DNA from: Bromus sterilis
Lineage: Eukaryota; Streptophyta; Magnoliopsida; Poales; Poaceae
Reading direction: 5' to 3'
Assembly: GCA_950022295.1 (NCBI GenBank)
Contig: OX465597.1
Span: 181,720,516 to 181,784,515 of the forward strand
DNA: 64,000 nt
The position numbers were made by a program, and so were the translations under genes. This document shows, one piece after another, positions 1 to 10,817 of this stretch. Every line of letters begins with the position of its first letter. Positions within the stretch are counted from its first letter, which is position 1. The notes under the pieces were generated by a model, which searched no databases, was not told the origin of the DNA, and was given only the letters and a program-made list of their open reading frames with translations.

Positions 1-1288
1 ACAATTCCAATGGGAGAGATAGTTTTTTTGCTAGATAAATAGTAACATCAACTTCTTCAAGTTCACAGGGTGAAATCTCACCCATGATCTCCTGATAGAG
101 TGAATAAGGAATAGCGCTAGCATTGGATCCCAGATCGCAAAGCCCTTAATAGTTGTGATCTCCTATTTTGACAAATACAACTGGTGTACCTGAAATTGGG
201 CTCTTATTCTTGGTTGTGACAATGTTAGTTGTAACAATACAAAAAATTATCTTGGAATCTGAAACATCATTGGTAACTAAATATTTAACCATCACAACTT
301 GAGGATCGACCTTGATCAGGTCCTCAGGTTCGTCAGTTCTTCTCCCACTTTTATTTATTATGCCTGACACAAAAGAGTGCCCCCTCATCCTTGTAGGAAA
401 AGGGGGCTTTTCATAAAAAACTGCATCTAGAATAGGGTCAGCAACATGAATATCAATAGGTAATTCTTTAAAGGGCTTATGGTACTGAGCCTTCTCTTCT
501 TTTGAAGAGTCAATGTGAGAGGCAAATTTCTTACAAAAATCAATCATAAGCTGGGAATCAAGACCAATCTTAGAACAAAAGGTATTAAAATAATCACTTT
601 TCACATAGCTATCAATGTAATCATGCTCATAATTTATAGTCGGTTCAATACCTTTATCGATTTCCCAGTCTTCGGTATTCTTCTGGATCCTCTCGATAAG
701 ATCCCACTTTTCTTCGACACTTCTTGTTTGGAATACCCCGCTAGAGGAGGCATCCAACATTTTCGTATCCTGACGAGAAAGCTTGGAATAAAAATTTGTA
801 AGTATAATATTATTGGGGAGTTCATGGATTAGGCAGTTCAACATTAGGGATTTAAGTCTCCCCCAAGCTTGAGCGATGCTCTTTCCGTCGCGAGACCAAA
901 AGTTGTAGTTATAGTTCCTGTCTCGATGAATTTCATGAAGAGGGTAAAACTTTGTATAAAAGAGAGACATAAGCTCTTCCCAAGTAAGTAGATGTGAGTT
1001 ATCGAGGAGCTTATACTAATCTGAAGCTTTACCAATAAGTGATATGGAGAATAATTTCTTCATGATGAATTCCAGCGAAACACCTGCAAGATTAAATAAT
1101 GAACATAGTTGTGATAAATATATCAAGTGTTCACCTGGATGTCTATCTCCTGCATAACGATTAGATAAGACATAATTGATAATACAAGATGGTATTTTGT
1201 AAGGCACAATTTCAGTAGGGGTAGGAGTGACCATAACAGTTGTGGGGCATTTCCCCATAAACAACGATCCAAGAGTAGAGGTGTCCAT
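1..1288 (-). pseudogene. Gypsy gag-protease polyprotein, broken and cut by window edge
   Basis: The likely start is the Met at 1288 (MDTSTLG...). The first ~90 codons give a typical gag N-terminus (DRHPGEHLIYLSQLCSLF, then IMKKLFSISLIGKASD). An in-frame TAG at 1016-1018 follows; in the family this position is normally Trp, so a G-to-A change is likely. The frame then reopens to a gag core (AWGRLKSLMLNCL, 970 downwards) and runs to a TAA at 146-148. Beyond that stop the same frame continues as the aspartic protease with CDLGSNASAIP, where DLG is the catalytic triplet. Thus one reading frame with two nonsense mutations and no frameshift. Gag would form the virus-like particle and the protease would process the polyprotein. 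Reverse transcriptase and integrase lie left of the window. Confidence 0.85.
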
Positions 1289-1370
1289 AAGGACAAAAGA
1301 AACAACGGAAAAACAAAAACAGAAATATAAAAACTTCCTTACCAGCTTCACTTACTAATAGCGCTACGCT

Positions 1371-1387
1371 CCCCGGCAACGGCGCCA
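1371..1387 (-). other. Primer-binding site, tRNA-Asp type
   Basis: Minus-strand TGGCGCCGTTGCCGGGG is complementary to the 3' end of plant tRNA-Asp. It lies about 12 bases after the LTR end, as in other elements of this type. The same PBS occurs at 63582. Confidence 0.9.
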
Positions 1388-1399
1388 GAGAATAGTAAT

Positions 1400-2912
1400 T
1401 GATGATCCTCAACTGTAGGGGATCGTTTGTAGTGTTTTCAATAAATAAGAGTTTCAAACCCAACGAGGAGCAGAAGGTATTGGTAAGTGACTTGGCAAAG
1501 AAGTAGCTGCAGGAACTGAAAGGTAACTTTTTAGGGGTTTTCAGTATAAGCACCAAAAAGGTAAAAGCAAGCAAAGTAAAGAGCACTAAGGAGTAACGAG
1601 TGGCCCATCCTTTTGAGAAAAGGATAGGCCTCGCAACTGAACTGATAAAGGTTAAAGCGTTCTTGAGGACACACGGGAGAAATAGTCATGTGCTTTCGCC
1701 ATATTCCGTATCGGTACTATGTGTTGTGTTGATAAGTGTTGAGTGGGTGGATCTATGCTAGTGCACCCTCTAGACTAAGAAAAGTGCACTCTTATGATTA
1801 AACACCTTGCAAGCATCCACAAATAAAAGATAGTTATTAAGGCAAAAGCCTAACCATAGAAATACGATCGGTGATCCATTGTTCCCTTATGCAAAAGCGT
1901 GTGAACTGGGTTCAGGTTTCTGTCACTCCGGCAACCCACCGTAAGAAATTTTTGTACAAAATGCTTTCCCCTAGGTCCTTAATAAGGCGAAGTGTTGAGT
2001 GCTCTACTCACACAACACCACTAGGAAAATAACAACACAACATAAATATCAAACAACACATATTACTTCAACATATCTGACTACTAACAACTAGACTTCT
2101 CCCATGTCCTCAAGAACTAAAGTAACTACTCACAAGACATAAAATAGATTATGATCAGAGGGGATAAATAGATGATAAACTATCTGGACACAATGATATT
2201 TCTCCAAGAAAACTCAATAGCATTCATCACACGGTAGTAATCAACACAGGTAGAGTAGAGAGGATAGATAGTACGGATTAGAACACAAGATAAACTTGCG
2301 AGGTGAGATTGGATGGTGGTGGAGATGGTGCTGATGTTGGGGATGATGTTGATGATCATCTCGATGATGCCCGTGATGATGGTGATGACGATGGAGAAGA
2401 TCTCCTCTTCCGGGAGGTGTTCTCCCCCTGCGGAATCTGCCTGACGGAGATGTCTTTTCTCCTCTGTAGGTTTCCGCCACGCAGCGGCGTCGGAACTCCG
2501 AAAACTCTCCATGTTTTAGGTTTTTTGGAATATGTGCGATATATAGGCCAAAGGGGGGAGCCGGGAGTGGCCCCAGGGGTCCAGGCGCCCTCCCGACGCG
2601 GCAAGGGTGGGGGTCGCGCCAGGTGGCCGCCTAGGCACCCTGTGGCCCTCCTCTGGCCCCTCTTCGGCGTGTCTTCGTTATTCATCCGAAAAATATCCTT
2701 TGTCGATTTTAAGGTAATTTGGAGGTATTCTTCTTCATCAACTCAGCGTCCACTTTTTACCGCTGAATCCTGCTTCTGCTGCTTCGGCATTGGAAAGTTG
2801 CAAACTGTGTAAATTAAGCCAAAACAACATAAGAATAGCATCATAACATGAAATATATCAACGAATAAGAAAGAATTACGATATAAAATAGTGATGCATT
2901 TTGGACGTATCA
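1400..2912 (-). repeat. 5' LTR of the Athila-type element
   Basis: The LTR starts TGATACGTCC (minus strand, 2912) and ends ...ATCA at 1400, about 1,513 bp. It is non-coding; the open frames in it are low-complexity or antisense. The copy at 25387 starts with the same ten bases but is otherwise a different family. Confidence 0.8.
2303..2400. repeat. GAT/GGT-rich trinucleotide microsatellite
   Basis: Imperfect runs of gat, ggt and gac triplets inside the LTR. They create Asp/Gly- or His-rich open frames on both strands, which are artefacts. Confidence 0.8.
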
Positions 2913-5440
2913 ATAGGTTAGGGGGAAAAGTTGAGGGGGGTCGGTTCGGTACAAGGTTAATCAACCGAGATGATCCAAGGGGAAGGGGTACAAAGTATCT
3001 CACGAGTTAAACCTAGGGAGATACATCGAGAGAAACAAAAGAAGGCATGAGAAGTTTTCCAACGGATATGCAAGAATTCGACGATGATAACGGAGGATGA
3101 AGAGGGGTCCAGAGCATCACGGATAAGCACTGAGTCTGATATCGAACTGAATATCACAAGCTAGAGGACTCGTGAGTTGCATACGAGGTCAAGTAAGAGG
3201 AATACCCTCGAGAACAGAAAGGTACAAGAGAGTTAGGTTTCGATCCTGTGGAACTGTGGGTTATGGGCCCACGTTGAATAAGAAGGGTGGTGACAAACAA
3301 TGGGATCAAGTTGCAAGGTAAGTTAGAGAACAACTTGTTAGATACGTCGGCAACAACGTCGGTACCAAGGGCGAGGGACAAAGAGAACCGTTTTCCTGCT
3401 CGTTAAGACGAGGTGGACCAGTAGGCAAAGTTCTCGTCCATCGGTGGTTACTGAAAGGTTATCAACAATAGTAACATGTTGTACTGACAGCGTAGTACGC
3501 CGAAGTGTTTACATAAGTAGGGAATTATCACTTCTCAGATAAGTTCCATCACATGGAAGGTTAAACAGACCAATGAAATGGAAAATGTGATTATACACAA
3601 GCATTAGGGGTATATCCTTCCCAAGGGAAAGCAGAGCACGATATACGTGACCAAGTTTGTATTGTCAGGGAGTCAAAGAAGGTTGTCGATGGTAACACAA
3701 ACCATCGAGGGGCAAGGATGCTATTTCACACGATGAATCCAATTAACACCTGGAAGAGGAAAAAATGTTGATGATGACCACGACACTTTATGTCAAGATA
3801 TTTCAAGAGAATGCAATCGAATAGCAACATCACCAAACAAAAGGGGTGGTGGAGCAAAAGGTAAGCGGTGTTCTCGGTTGACGACAACCTAGAACCATGA
3901 AATGTCTATGACCGGGATAGGCATTGTTTCATCACAATTCATAAGATGTAGTGCAAAGGCATGATATCCTCGAGATACTAGGGGTAATACTCGAAGGTAG
4001 AATGGTGGATCATAGGTGTAGAAGAATTTATACCAAGGGGACAATTACTTTTACAAGAAGTTTTCATGATAAGTTCTACATAGTATCCATGGGCATGAAC
4101 ACCAAGGTTTAGGGTCGACTCCCACTTCTTCAGTGCATAACCTTTCATTCACTTCTCGCTTTCGATGAAGTTGTAGAGCAGGAAATTTAACTAGCATAAC
4201 ACCAGTAGATTAAGACCCATAGAATTTCATGGGTTCACACCGATGGAAGAAGCATAGATTCAACCCATAGGGACATTTTATGAATCTATACGCCAAACAA
4301 CCAGAACAAGAGATGCAAGTTTCAAAGCAGAAGGCTGATGACATGGAGCAGATGATACCATTTTCCAAGGGCATTTTATACCAGGAGAAAATTCGTCAAT
4401 GATTTAGGACACAAGGGGGCGGCAGGTAGTAATCCACCAAAAAGGTCAGGCGGCGTACAGAGAGTCTGGTGCGAGTATCGGTACGCAACGATAAGAAGAA
4501 GGGATGCAAAGGCATCGAATTATATAAGCATCTGGATAATTCGACACTTAAGTTCAAAGGAATTATGATCTCCAAAACAAAGGATTGGAAGGAGATGCTC
4601 TGACCAATGACGGATAAGTTGAGAAGAACTAGATGGACAATCAATCGAGGTTTGATTTATCGAGAATCAGCTCATGTCCGGAATGACGTATAAGCCAGAG
4701 GAATGAATTCACGGGGTTGACGGATGATTGCGTTCATTCGCACACATTGAATTATTAGAATAAAAATGTCAATGACAAGGGTCGTCAACGAAGACTACTA
4801 AACATATGGAATTAACCATAATGCAAGGAGGCAAGAAGAAGCTCAAAAAGAAGAAGGCTACGGATGGATTCACGGGAGTCAGATAGTATTTCAAAGTATT
4901 ACAGAATCACATGAGCAACTGGGGAGGAACGGATCCTCGATAAGCATGAGGGATTATCCACATTGTGAACAGAACCTGCAAGGCAGCAGACACGAAGGAT
5001 TCTCAAAACATCAAAGAGTATTTCGACGTAACTTGCAACAACAAGAGCATTTGGGATTGAACAGAAGATTAGAAGGTATAGGTAATTACACATACGAACC
5101 TATCGGTGGCACGGGATTGCAAGGGCGATGGGCACATAGGGTCTTGGAAATTCATCGGAGAGTATCTTCGGCATATTCTCGTGAAGCAGTTCATCATCTG
5201 TGATGAGGGCTCTCCGGGAGGAAGCAATCACAAGAACCTAGAGTTAGAGTTAGAAAAATCATTAACCCGAAAGGAGGAGAGAGCAGAGTCCCAGAGTAAA
5301 GGTACGGAGTAAAAGATCCTAATACCCTCCCAGCTTGCGATGTGGGCCGATAAGCCACACGTCACTGTTAGTAAAGTATTTTTGCAAAGACTAGATCCAC
5401 TTCGACCAAGGATTTGGAAGGGGGTGTCCTACAGGCAGTC
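2913..5440 (-). other. Non-coding internal region of element C
   Basis: About 2.5 kb with no open frame longer than ~85 codons and no recognisable gag, protease or RT motif on either strand. I see no gene here. It would be the leader or spacer domain of a non-autonomous LTR element, or a badly decayed gag region. Confidence 0.5.
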
Positions 5441-5453
5441 GGCTCTGATACCA
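5441..5453 (-). other. Primer-binding site, initiator Met-tRNA type
   Basis: Minus strand TGGTATCAGAGCC, complementary to the 3' end of initiator tRNA-Met. It lies five bases after the LTR end. Confidence 0.9.
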
Positions 5454-5458
5454 ACTTG

Positions 5459-6632
5459 TGACGCCCCCAAAATCAGACCATGTATAGTAATCATACATGC
5501 AAGGTACATGATCCAAATCAGGGACTCACGGTAAGATATCACAACACAACTCTACAAATAAAATAATACAAGTTGTTTAATACAAGCCAGGGGCCACGAG
5601 GGCTCGAATACGGCAGCTCGAAAGCACAAAGTTAGCGGAAGGAATAGTATCTGAGTATAGACAAAATAATACAAGGTTGCCTTAAGAAGGCTAGCACAAA
5701 TAACAACAGATCGAAAATGCGAGGCCTCCTGCCTGGGAACCTCCAAACTACTCCTGGTCAACTGGGAACTTGACGTCGTAGAAGGCATCGGGGATCTTCA
5801 TGTTGCGGTGGTCGGCATCGAGGATCTTCTGCTCCTAGGCTCCAACGTCGACTGCAGCGGCCGATCAGGCAAAACAAAAAGGGGGGAATAAAGCAAGGGT
5901 GAGTATCTAGCGTACCCGCGAGTCTTACGTCCGCTACTAAGTATTTATGCATTTGTATCATATGGAAGGGGAGGCTGTATATAGTGGACTGAAAGGTAGA
6001 AATCAGAATAAGGATAAGAAGCTAGGCCTATCAAAGACTAGCATCTTCCGACGAGTCTTGCAGCACAAGAAGAGAACAGCTAACAGTTCATATAAAGGTT
6101 AAAGTAACAATGCAGCAGAAGTTGCTGATGCATTGTATAATAGTAAGTTGTAATAATTAATAGTAATAAATGCCTCCGAGTTCCCCTCCTCGACTTCCCT
6201 GCGAGGAAGAAAACCCGGAACCAACAGATTAATAGTAGTAGTTTGTAGTAGTAGGATCCGACTTCAGCATAAAGCGTCCTATTACCGTGGACACGCCTAT
6301 TCGAATAGATTAAACTCCCTGCAGGGGTGCACTACTATTCAGCCTGCACGCTAGGATCTCCAAGGTGGCGTACACCCTGTTAGGGAAAGCCTCACCGAGG
6401 CTATCCAACACACCATAACCCATCCTAGGCTCAGCAGAGAGGACATCCGCTGGACTATATACTATGCGCTCAGGGGTCTAGGTCCCTCACCCTTCCATGC
6501 TCCTGCACGTTACGAGACTGGCCGGTGAAGCAAAAGCAAATCCAAATACACCTGTGGCAGCAAAGAAGACAACACCACTTCCCGGAAATCAGCCCATGGT
6601 ACTGGTGACGTCTGAAGAGCTTTCGGACGAAA
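5459..6632 (-). repeat. 5' LTR of element C, truncated by the CACTA
   Basis: Minus-strand LTR whose 3' end is ...GGGGGCGTCA at 5459. About 1.17 kb is present; the upstream part, including the U3 start, would lie beyond the CACTA. Around 6290-6340 it holds the cccctgcaggg / attcgaat / cgtgtccacgg motif also found in the LTRs of A and B. Confidence 0.75.
5748..5851 (-). pseudogene. Exon-like coding block in the LTR of element C
   Basis: A 104-base block follows the splice-acceptor-like sequence GATCGGCCGCTGCAG (minus strand), which is identical to the one before the exon-like block in family B LTRs. After two bases it reads DVGA, a TAG (5835-5837), then EQKILDADHRNMKIPDAFYD and VKFPVDQE before a terminal TAG at 5748. 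About 26 of 32 sense codons end in G or C, as in grass genes. The internal TAG could derive from GAG. No function known. The existence of the exon is inference; no transcript is available. Confidence 0.4.
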
Positions 6633-6646
6633 CACTACTAGGGAAA
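6633..6646 (+). repeat. Left terminal inverted repeat of the CACTA
   Basis: CACTACTAGGGAAA, the hallmark end of plant CACTA elements; the transposase cuts here. The partner copy is not in the window. Confidence 0.9.
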
Positions 6647-6670
6647 TAGCTATACATGGAAAGCTTATTA

Positions 6671-6988
6671 GTGGCGCATATAGAAGGCCATGCGCCACCA
6701 TCTGTTAGGGGTGGCGCACTAGAAAATAATGCGCCACCCATAAGACCTTATGGGTGGCGCATTATTTTCAAGTGCGCCACCCCTAAGAGTGGGCCAGCCT
6801 GGATGATCTTATACGTGGCGCATTTAGTTATATGCGCCACCCCTAAGAACCTTATAGGTGGCGCATTCCCAATATGCGCCACCCATAAGGTCCTTAGGGG
6901 TGGCGCATTGTGGTAATGCTCCACCCATAAGAGCTTAGGGGTGGCTCATTTCACCAATGCGCCACCACTGACTTGCTATATGCGCCAC
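6671..6988. repeat. Sub-terminal inverted-repeat array of the CACTA
   Basis: Six copies of GTGGCGCA and seven of TGCGCCAC alternate over ~320 bp, plus two one-base variants (near 6929 and 6943). Neighbouring copies are often embedded in longer stems such as cccataagacc/ggtcttatggg. In En/Spm-type elements such arrays are binding sites for the second (TNPA-like) protein, which brings the ends together. That role is inferred here. Confidence 0.85.
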
Positions 6989-7231
6989 TAAATGCCTAGA
7001 GTTGCCCTTATCTACTCCACCCCACCTACCACCTCTCATTCACTCCACACAATTCTCAAACTAGATCCACTCTTCTCACCCTAGATCTATTCGGTTTTCT
7101 CCTCCTCCCCACCTCATTTCTTCCATTTATCCATCGATACTTGGCATTACATCTATTTTGTTTCATATTGAAGTATGTGGACCTCCTCCCAAACACTTTT
7201 GCTCCATTTATGACCCATATACTTGCCTTTA

Positions 7232-7345
7232 TTAGCTTGGGGTTTGTTGTATATGTGAAGCTTGGGTTTGATGTATATGTGAAGCTTGTGGTGGTTTGAT
7301 GTATATGTGAAGCTTATGGTGGTTTGATGTATATGTGTTTCTTGA
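7232..7345 (+). repeat. Short tandem repeat upstream of TNP2
   Basis: Four tandem copies of a 23-29-base unit containing GTTTGATGTATATGTGAAGC. It lies in the CACTA leader between the sub-terminal array and the TNP2 start. Confidence 0.8.
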
Positions 7346-7360
7346 GTGGCCAATGTTTTG

Positions 7361-7456
7361 CCGAAATTTCGATTCATTTACGTTTCGGCAAATTTCCGGT
7401 GCACTCTCCGCATGCTCCCATGCATTATTAGGGAAGGTCATGCCGAATTTTTCCGG
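7361..7456 (+). promoter_or_regulatory. Upstream module shared by both CACTA genes (copy 1)
   Basis: Contains ttacgtttcgg, a gcactctc block and aaggtcatgccgaatttttccg (given here in parts), closely matched by 23425-23513 upstream of the second gene. It ends 55 bases before the TNP2 ATG. Being kept before both genes of one element suggests a promoter, leader or protein-binding role. Seen: the similarity; inferred: function. Confidence 0.5.
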
Positions 7457-7511
7457 CGACGGCTGTGATATATAATTGTGTTGCTCTCTCCGTGCACGCA
7501 GGTGATCGACC

Positions 7512-10500
7512 ATGGTCCGCGAGATGCTGAGCGATATCACCGTGGCTAGGTGGATGCAATGTGCGACAAACGACATGCTAAGGAATAATAGGTCGGATAT
7601 AAGATGTCCGTGTCGGAGATGCAAACTGCAGTGCGTGACCGAGCCTGATTCCGGAATATTGCAAAGACACCTGAAGCGTAATGGTTTTATGGATGGCTAC
7701 ACACGGTGGATAAGTGATGAAGCTGGTGAGGAGGAGGAAGTCAATGGTGGGGCGCTAGTAAACGAGGAAGGGAAACCAGACAACATCGGCGGGCGAGAAG
7801 ACGAAGAGCATCCCGTACATGATCATGAAGAAGATGCCGAAGCGGATCATGTAGATCAAGATGCCGGACATGAAGATCAAGATGTCGGACATGATGAGGA
7901 TTCAAGCTGGGTGCGGGACCCTCATGTTCAAGAGATGCTTGTCAAAGAGGCGTTGAATGCAAGAGGTGCAGCTAGAGAGAAAGCCAAGATGGCGCAACTC
8001 GAGAAAGACACGATTACGAAGTTGTACGAAGGATGCAACGACGGGGATACCCGCTTGAATGTAACAATTGGGGCTATGGAGATGAAGGCAAAACACAAAT
8101 GGACCGACAAAAGATTCGATGATAACATGGCATTCTGGCACGATCGTCTTCTGAAGGGCAACACGTGCCCAACTAGTATCGCTGAGGCCAAGAAAGTCCT
8201 TTGCCCTCTCGATCTTCCGCACGTTAAATACCACGTCTGCATAAATGATTGCATGATCTATAGGGGTGAGGACGAAGATAAAACCACATGTTAGTTGTGC
8301 GGTATTAGTCGATACAAGAGAGGGAAGAAAGTTCCTAGAAAAGTGGTATGGTACTTTCCGATCACTCCTCGTCTGCAGAGGTATTTCGTAGATCCCGAGG
8401 AAGCAAAGCTCATGACCTGGCACGCGAATAGAAAGAAGCTAAAAGAGGATGACCCGAACCCGGATTCGGAAAAGGAGGACATGCTGAGGCACACTTCAGA
8501 TGGTAGCCAATGGGCTGCGTTGGACCTCGAATACCCAGATTTTGGGAAAGAACCAAGGAACCTCAGGATTGGTGTGAGCGCCGATGGAGTCAATCCGTTT
8601 GGCGGACAGAGCAGCACACACAGTACCTGGCCCGTGTTTGTATGCATATACAACCTTCCCCCCTGGAAGTGCACGAAGAAAAAGTACATAACAATGTGTA
8701 TGCTAGTTCAAGGGCCGAAACAACCAGGTATGGACCTCAATCTATATCTGCAGCAGTTGAAAGAGGGGCTAGAAACGTTATGGAAAGACGGAGTCAATAC
8801 GTGGGACGCCGTGGCAAAACAATATTTCCCAATGAAAGCCGCGGTGATCACGACGGTGCACGACTATCTCGGATACGGATATTTCTCAGGGCAGGTGGTC
8901 CAAGGATTTTGTGCATGCGTTAGGTGCATGGATAATACAACGTACCGCCAGCTACCAAAAGATCCCGGATGTTCAAAAACCGTGTTCCAGCAGTCTCGGA
9001 GGTGGCTTCCCAAGAAACACGCGTGGAGAAAACAGGGACATCTGTTTGATGGAAGCGAGGAGGTCCGACCACCACGAGCTCGAAGGAGCGGCAAAGAAAT
9101 CGACAACTTGGAAAGAGTGCCCCGCGCCGGGAAAGAAAAAAAAAGAAGACTCAGCCGTTGATGAGGGTATGGAAAGCGAGGTCTTTTTTCTGGGATTTGG
9201 AATACTAGAGTCTCCTCCGCAGTCCTTATAGCATTGATCTCATGCATATCAGAAAGAACGTGTGCGAGAGCTTGTTCGGCACGCTGCTCAACATGCCGGA
9301 GAAGACCAAGGACGGGCCAAAAGCAAGGAATGACTTGAAATTTATGGGCATCAGGAGGGAACTTCACCCCCCTAGTGACGACGATGATGAGCCGGAGGAG
9401 GAAGAGGATACGGAAACGCAAAACTCTCGCAAACGAAAAAGGACGACCAAGAAGAAGACCGGTATTGATCACTGCCCCCGGCATGCTTCACTCTGTGCGA
9501 GGAGGAGATCAAGCGGTTTATCCACTTCCTCATAGGAGTAAAATTTCCGAACGGCTACGCGGGGAAGATAAGAAGATACCTAGACGAGGCGAAGCAATGT
9601 TTCAGCGGGATGAAATCTCACGACTGTGCCGTGCTGATGACGTAGATTCTCCCGGTTGCGGTGCGAGGGATAATGGACGAGCACGTCCGTAAATTGTTAT
9701 TTTGCCTTTGCAACTTTTTTGACGTCATCTCTCGGAAGTCGATTTGCGCTACACAACTCAAAAGGCTACAGGAGGAGATCGTGCTCATACTATGCGAGCT
9801 TGAGATCTATTTCCTGCCCGCGTTCTTCGACATTATGGTGCATCTGCTGATCCACGTCGTGGAGGATATCGTCCAACTCGGGCCTGCGTTTCTGCGCAGC
9901 ATGATGCCGTTCGAAAGGATGAATGGACACATCAAAAAATATGTTCGTAACAGGTCCCGTCCAGATTCAAGCATAGCGAAGGGCTTTCTAACCGAAGAGT
10001 GCATCTCTTTTTTCACGAATTATCTCAACACCGAGAACCCTGTTGGTCTGGCTGTCAACAAGCACTTTGGCAGGACCGATGGGTGTGGTCACCACGAGGG
10101 AAGTCGCGCAATGCATGTCAACTTTGACAGTCGAGACATCGACTTTGAAAGAGCAAGCCTAGTCGCGCTAAAACACATCCAATTGGTCGATCCTTGGATA
10201 GTAAAGCACAAGGATTTAATCAGGAAGAAGTACAGTGACCAGGGCCTGCAGATAACGGACCGAGATCCACGGCTAATCAAAGAGCACAACTCCGGTTTCA
10301 TGACTTGGTTCAGGGACGAGCTTCGTGCTAATCCCCCGCGAAGGAACGCTTCCAAGGACGAAAATATGATATTCACCTTGTCACAGGGTGCCGCACGCAA
10401 TCTGATGACCTATCAAGCTTATGATATCAACGGCTACACATTCTACACGGAGGAAAAGGACAATAACTGTGATTACCAGAACTCAGGGGTAACGGGGATA

Positions 10501-10817
10501 TTCTACACCGATGACGTCAAGGAAAGATTCTATGGAAGTATCGAGGACATATGGGAGCTCGACTACTGTGGAGAGAAGGTGCCGATGTTCCGTGTGAGAT
10601 GGGACAAGAGCGTCGTAAAAGAAGACCGGTACTTCACCACCATGGTTATACCCGAAGCCAAATCCAAGTCTGGGGGCGCAAACGTCACCACAAAAAATGA
10701 GCCATGGGTACTGGCTAGCCAAGTGCACCAATGCTTCTTCATTACCGACCCATCAAAGCCGAGCCGCGTTGTAGTGAGGAGAGGCAAAAGAAACATCATC
10801 GGAATGGATGGAGTCGC
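7512..10817 (+). pseudogene. CACTA transposase, TNP2 type (broken)
   Basis: The catalytic transposase of plant CACTA elements. The ATG at 7512 opens a transposase-associated domain (IRCPCRRCKL, ILQRHLKRNGFMDGY). The tnp2 core has SADGVNPFGG (first catalytic Asp context) and HDYLGYGYFSG followed by CACVRC. Then come a DUF4218-like part (SHDCAVLMT, FFDIMVHLLIHVVEDI, PFERMNGHIKKYVRNR) and a DUF4216-like end (DIWELDYCGEKVPMFRVRW). Breaks seen: TAG at 8292-8294; frame changes near 9100, near 9150 and near 9480; TAG at 9206-9208; TAG at 9643-9645. The three stops are all TAG. The gene is cut at 10818 by a family A LTR, which supplies a spurious ~50-residue tail. The first ATG is preceded by an acceptor-like cacgcag, so a leader intron is possible. 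Confidence 0.88.

Larger units (their letters stand above)
1..2912 (-). mobile_element. Athila-type Gypsy LTR retrotransposon, 5' part only
   Basis: Read on the minus strand from 2912 leftwards: LTR (2912-1400), primer-binding site, gag, then the beginning of the protease, cut by the window edge. The PBS matches the 3' end of plant tRNA-Asp, as in Athila-type Gypsy elements. The gag-protease frame carries at least two stop codons, so this copy is dead. The LTR begins TGATACGTCC on its own strand. It is inserted into the LTR element to its right; the right-hand flank is atagg (2913-2917). Pol and the 3' LTR lie outside. Element class is seen; family name not assigned. Confidence 0.85.
2913..6632 (-). 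mobile_element. Unclassified long-LTR element C, remnant
   Basis: Minus-strand LTR element with LTR at 5459-6632, Met-tRNA PBS at 5441-5453 and body from 5440 leftwards. Its right side is cut by the CACTA insertion at 6633 and its left side by the Athila-type insertion at 2912. LTR features shared with families A and B (conserved motif around 6290-6340, exon-like block at 5748-5851) point to the same broad group of Tekay-like chromoviruses. No gag or pol is present in the 2.5 kb after the PBS, so this may be a large non-autonomous derivative. Confidence 0.65.

Noticed and set aside
2303..2812. Asp-rich or His-rich proteins at 2241-2812
   Set aside because: They come from the GAT microsatellite inside the Athila-type LTR.
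4899..5312. Small genes in the 2913-5440 region
   Set aside because: Short frames on both strands without motif, codon bias or partner; consistent with chance in non-coding sequence of a retroelement.
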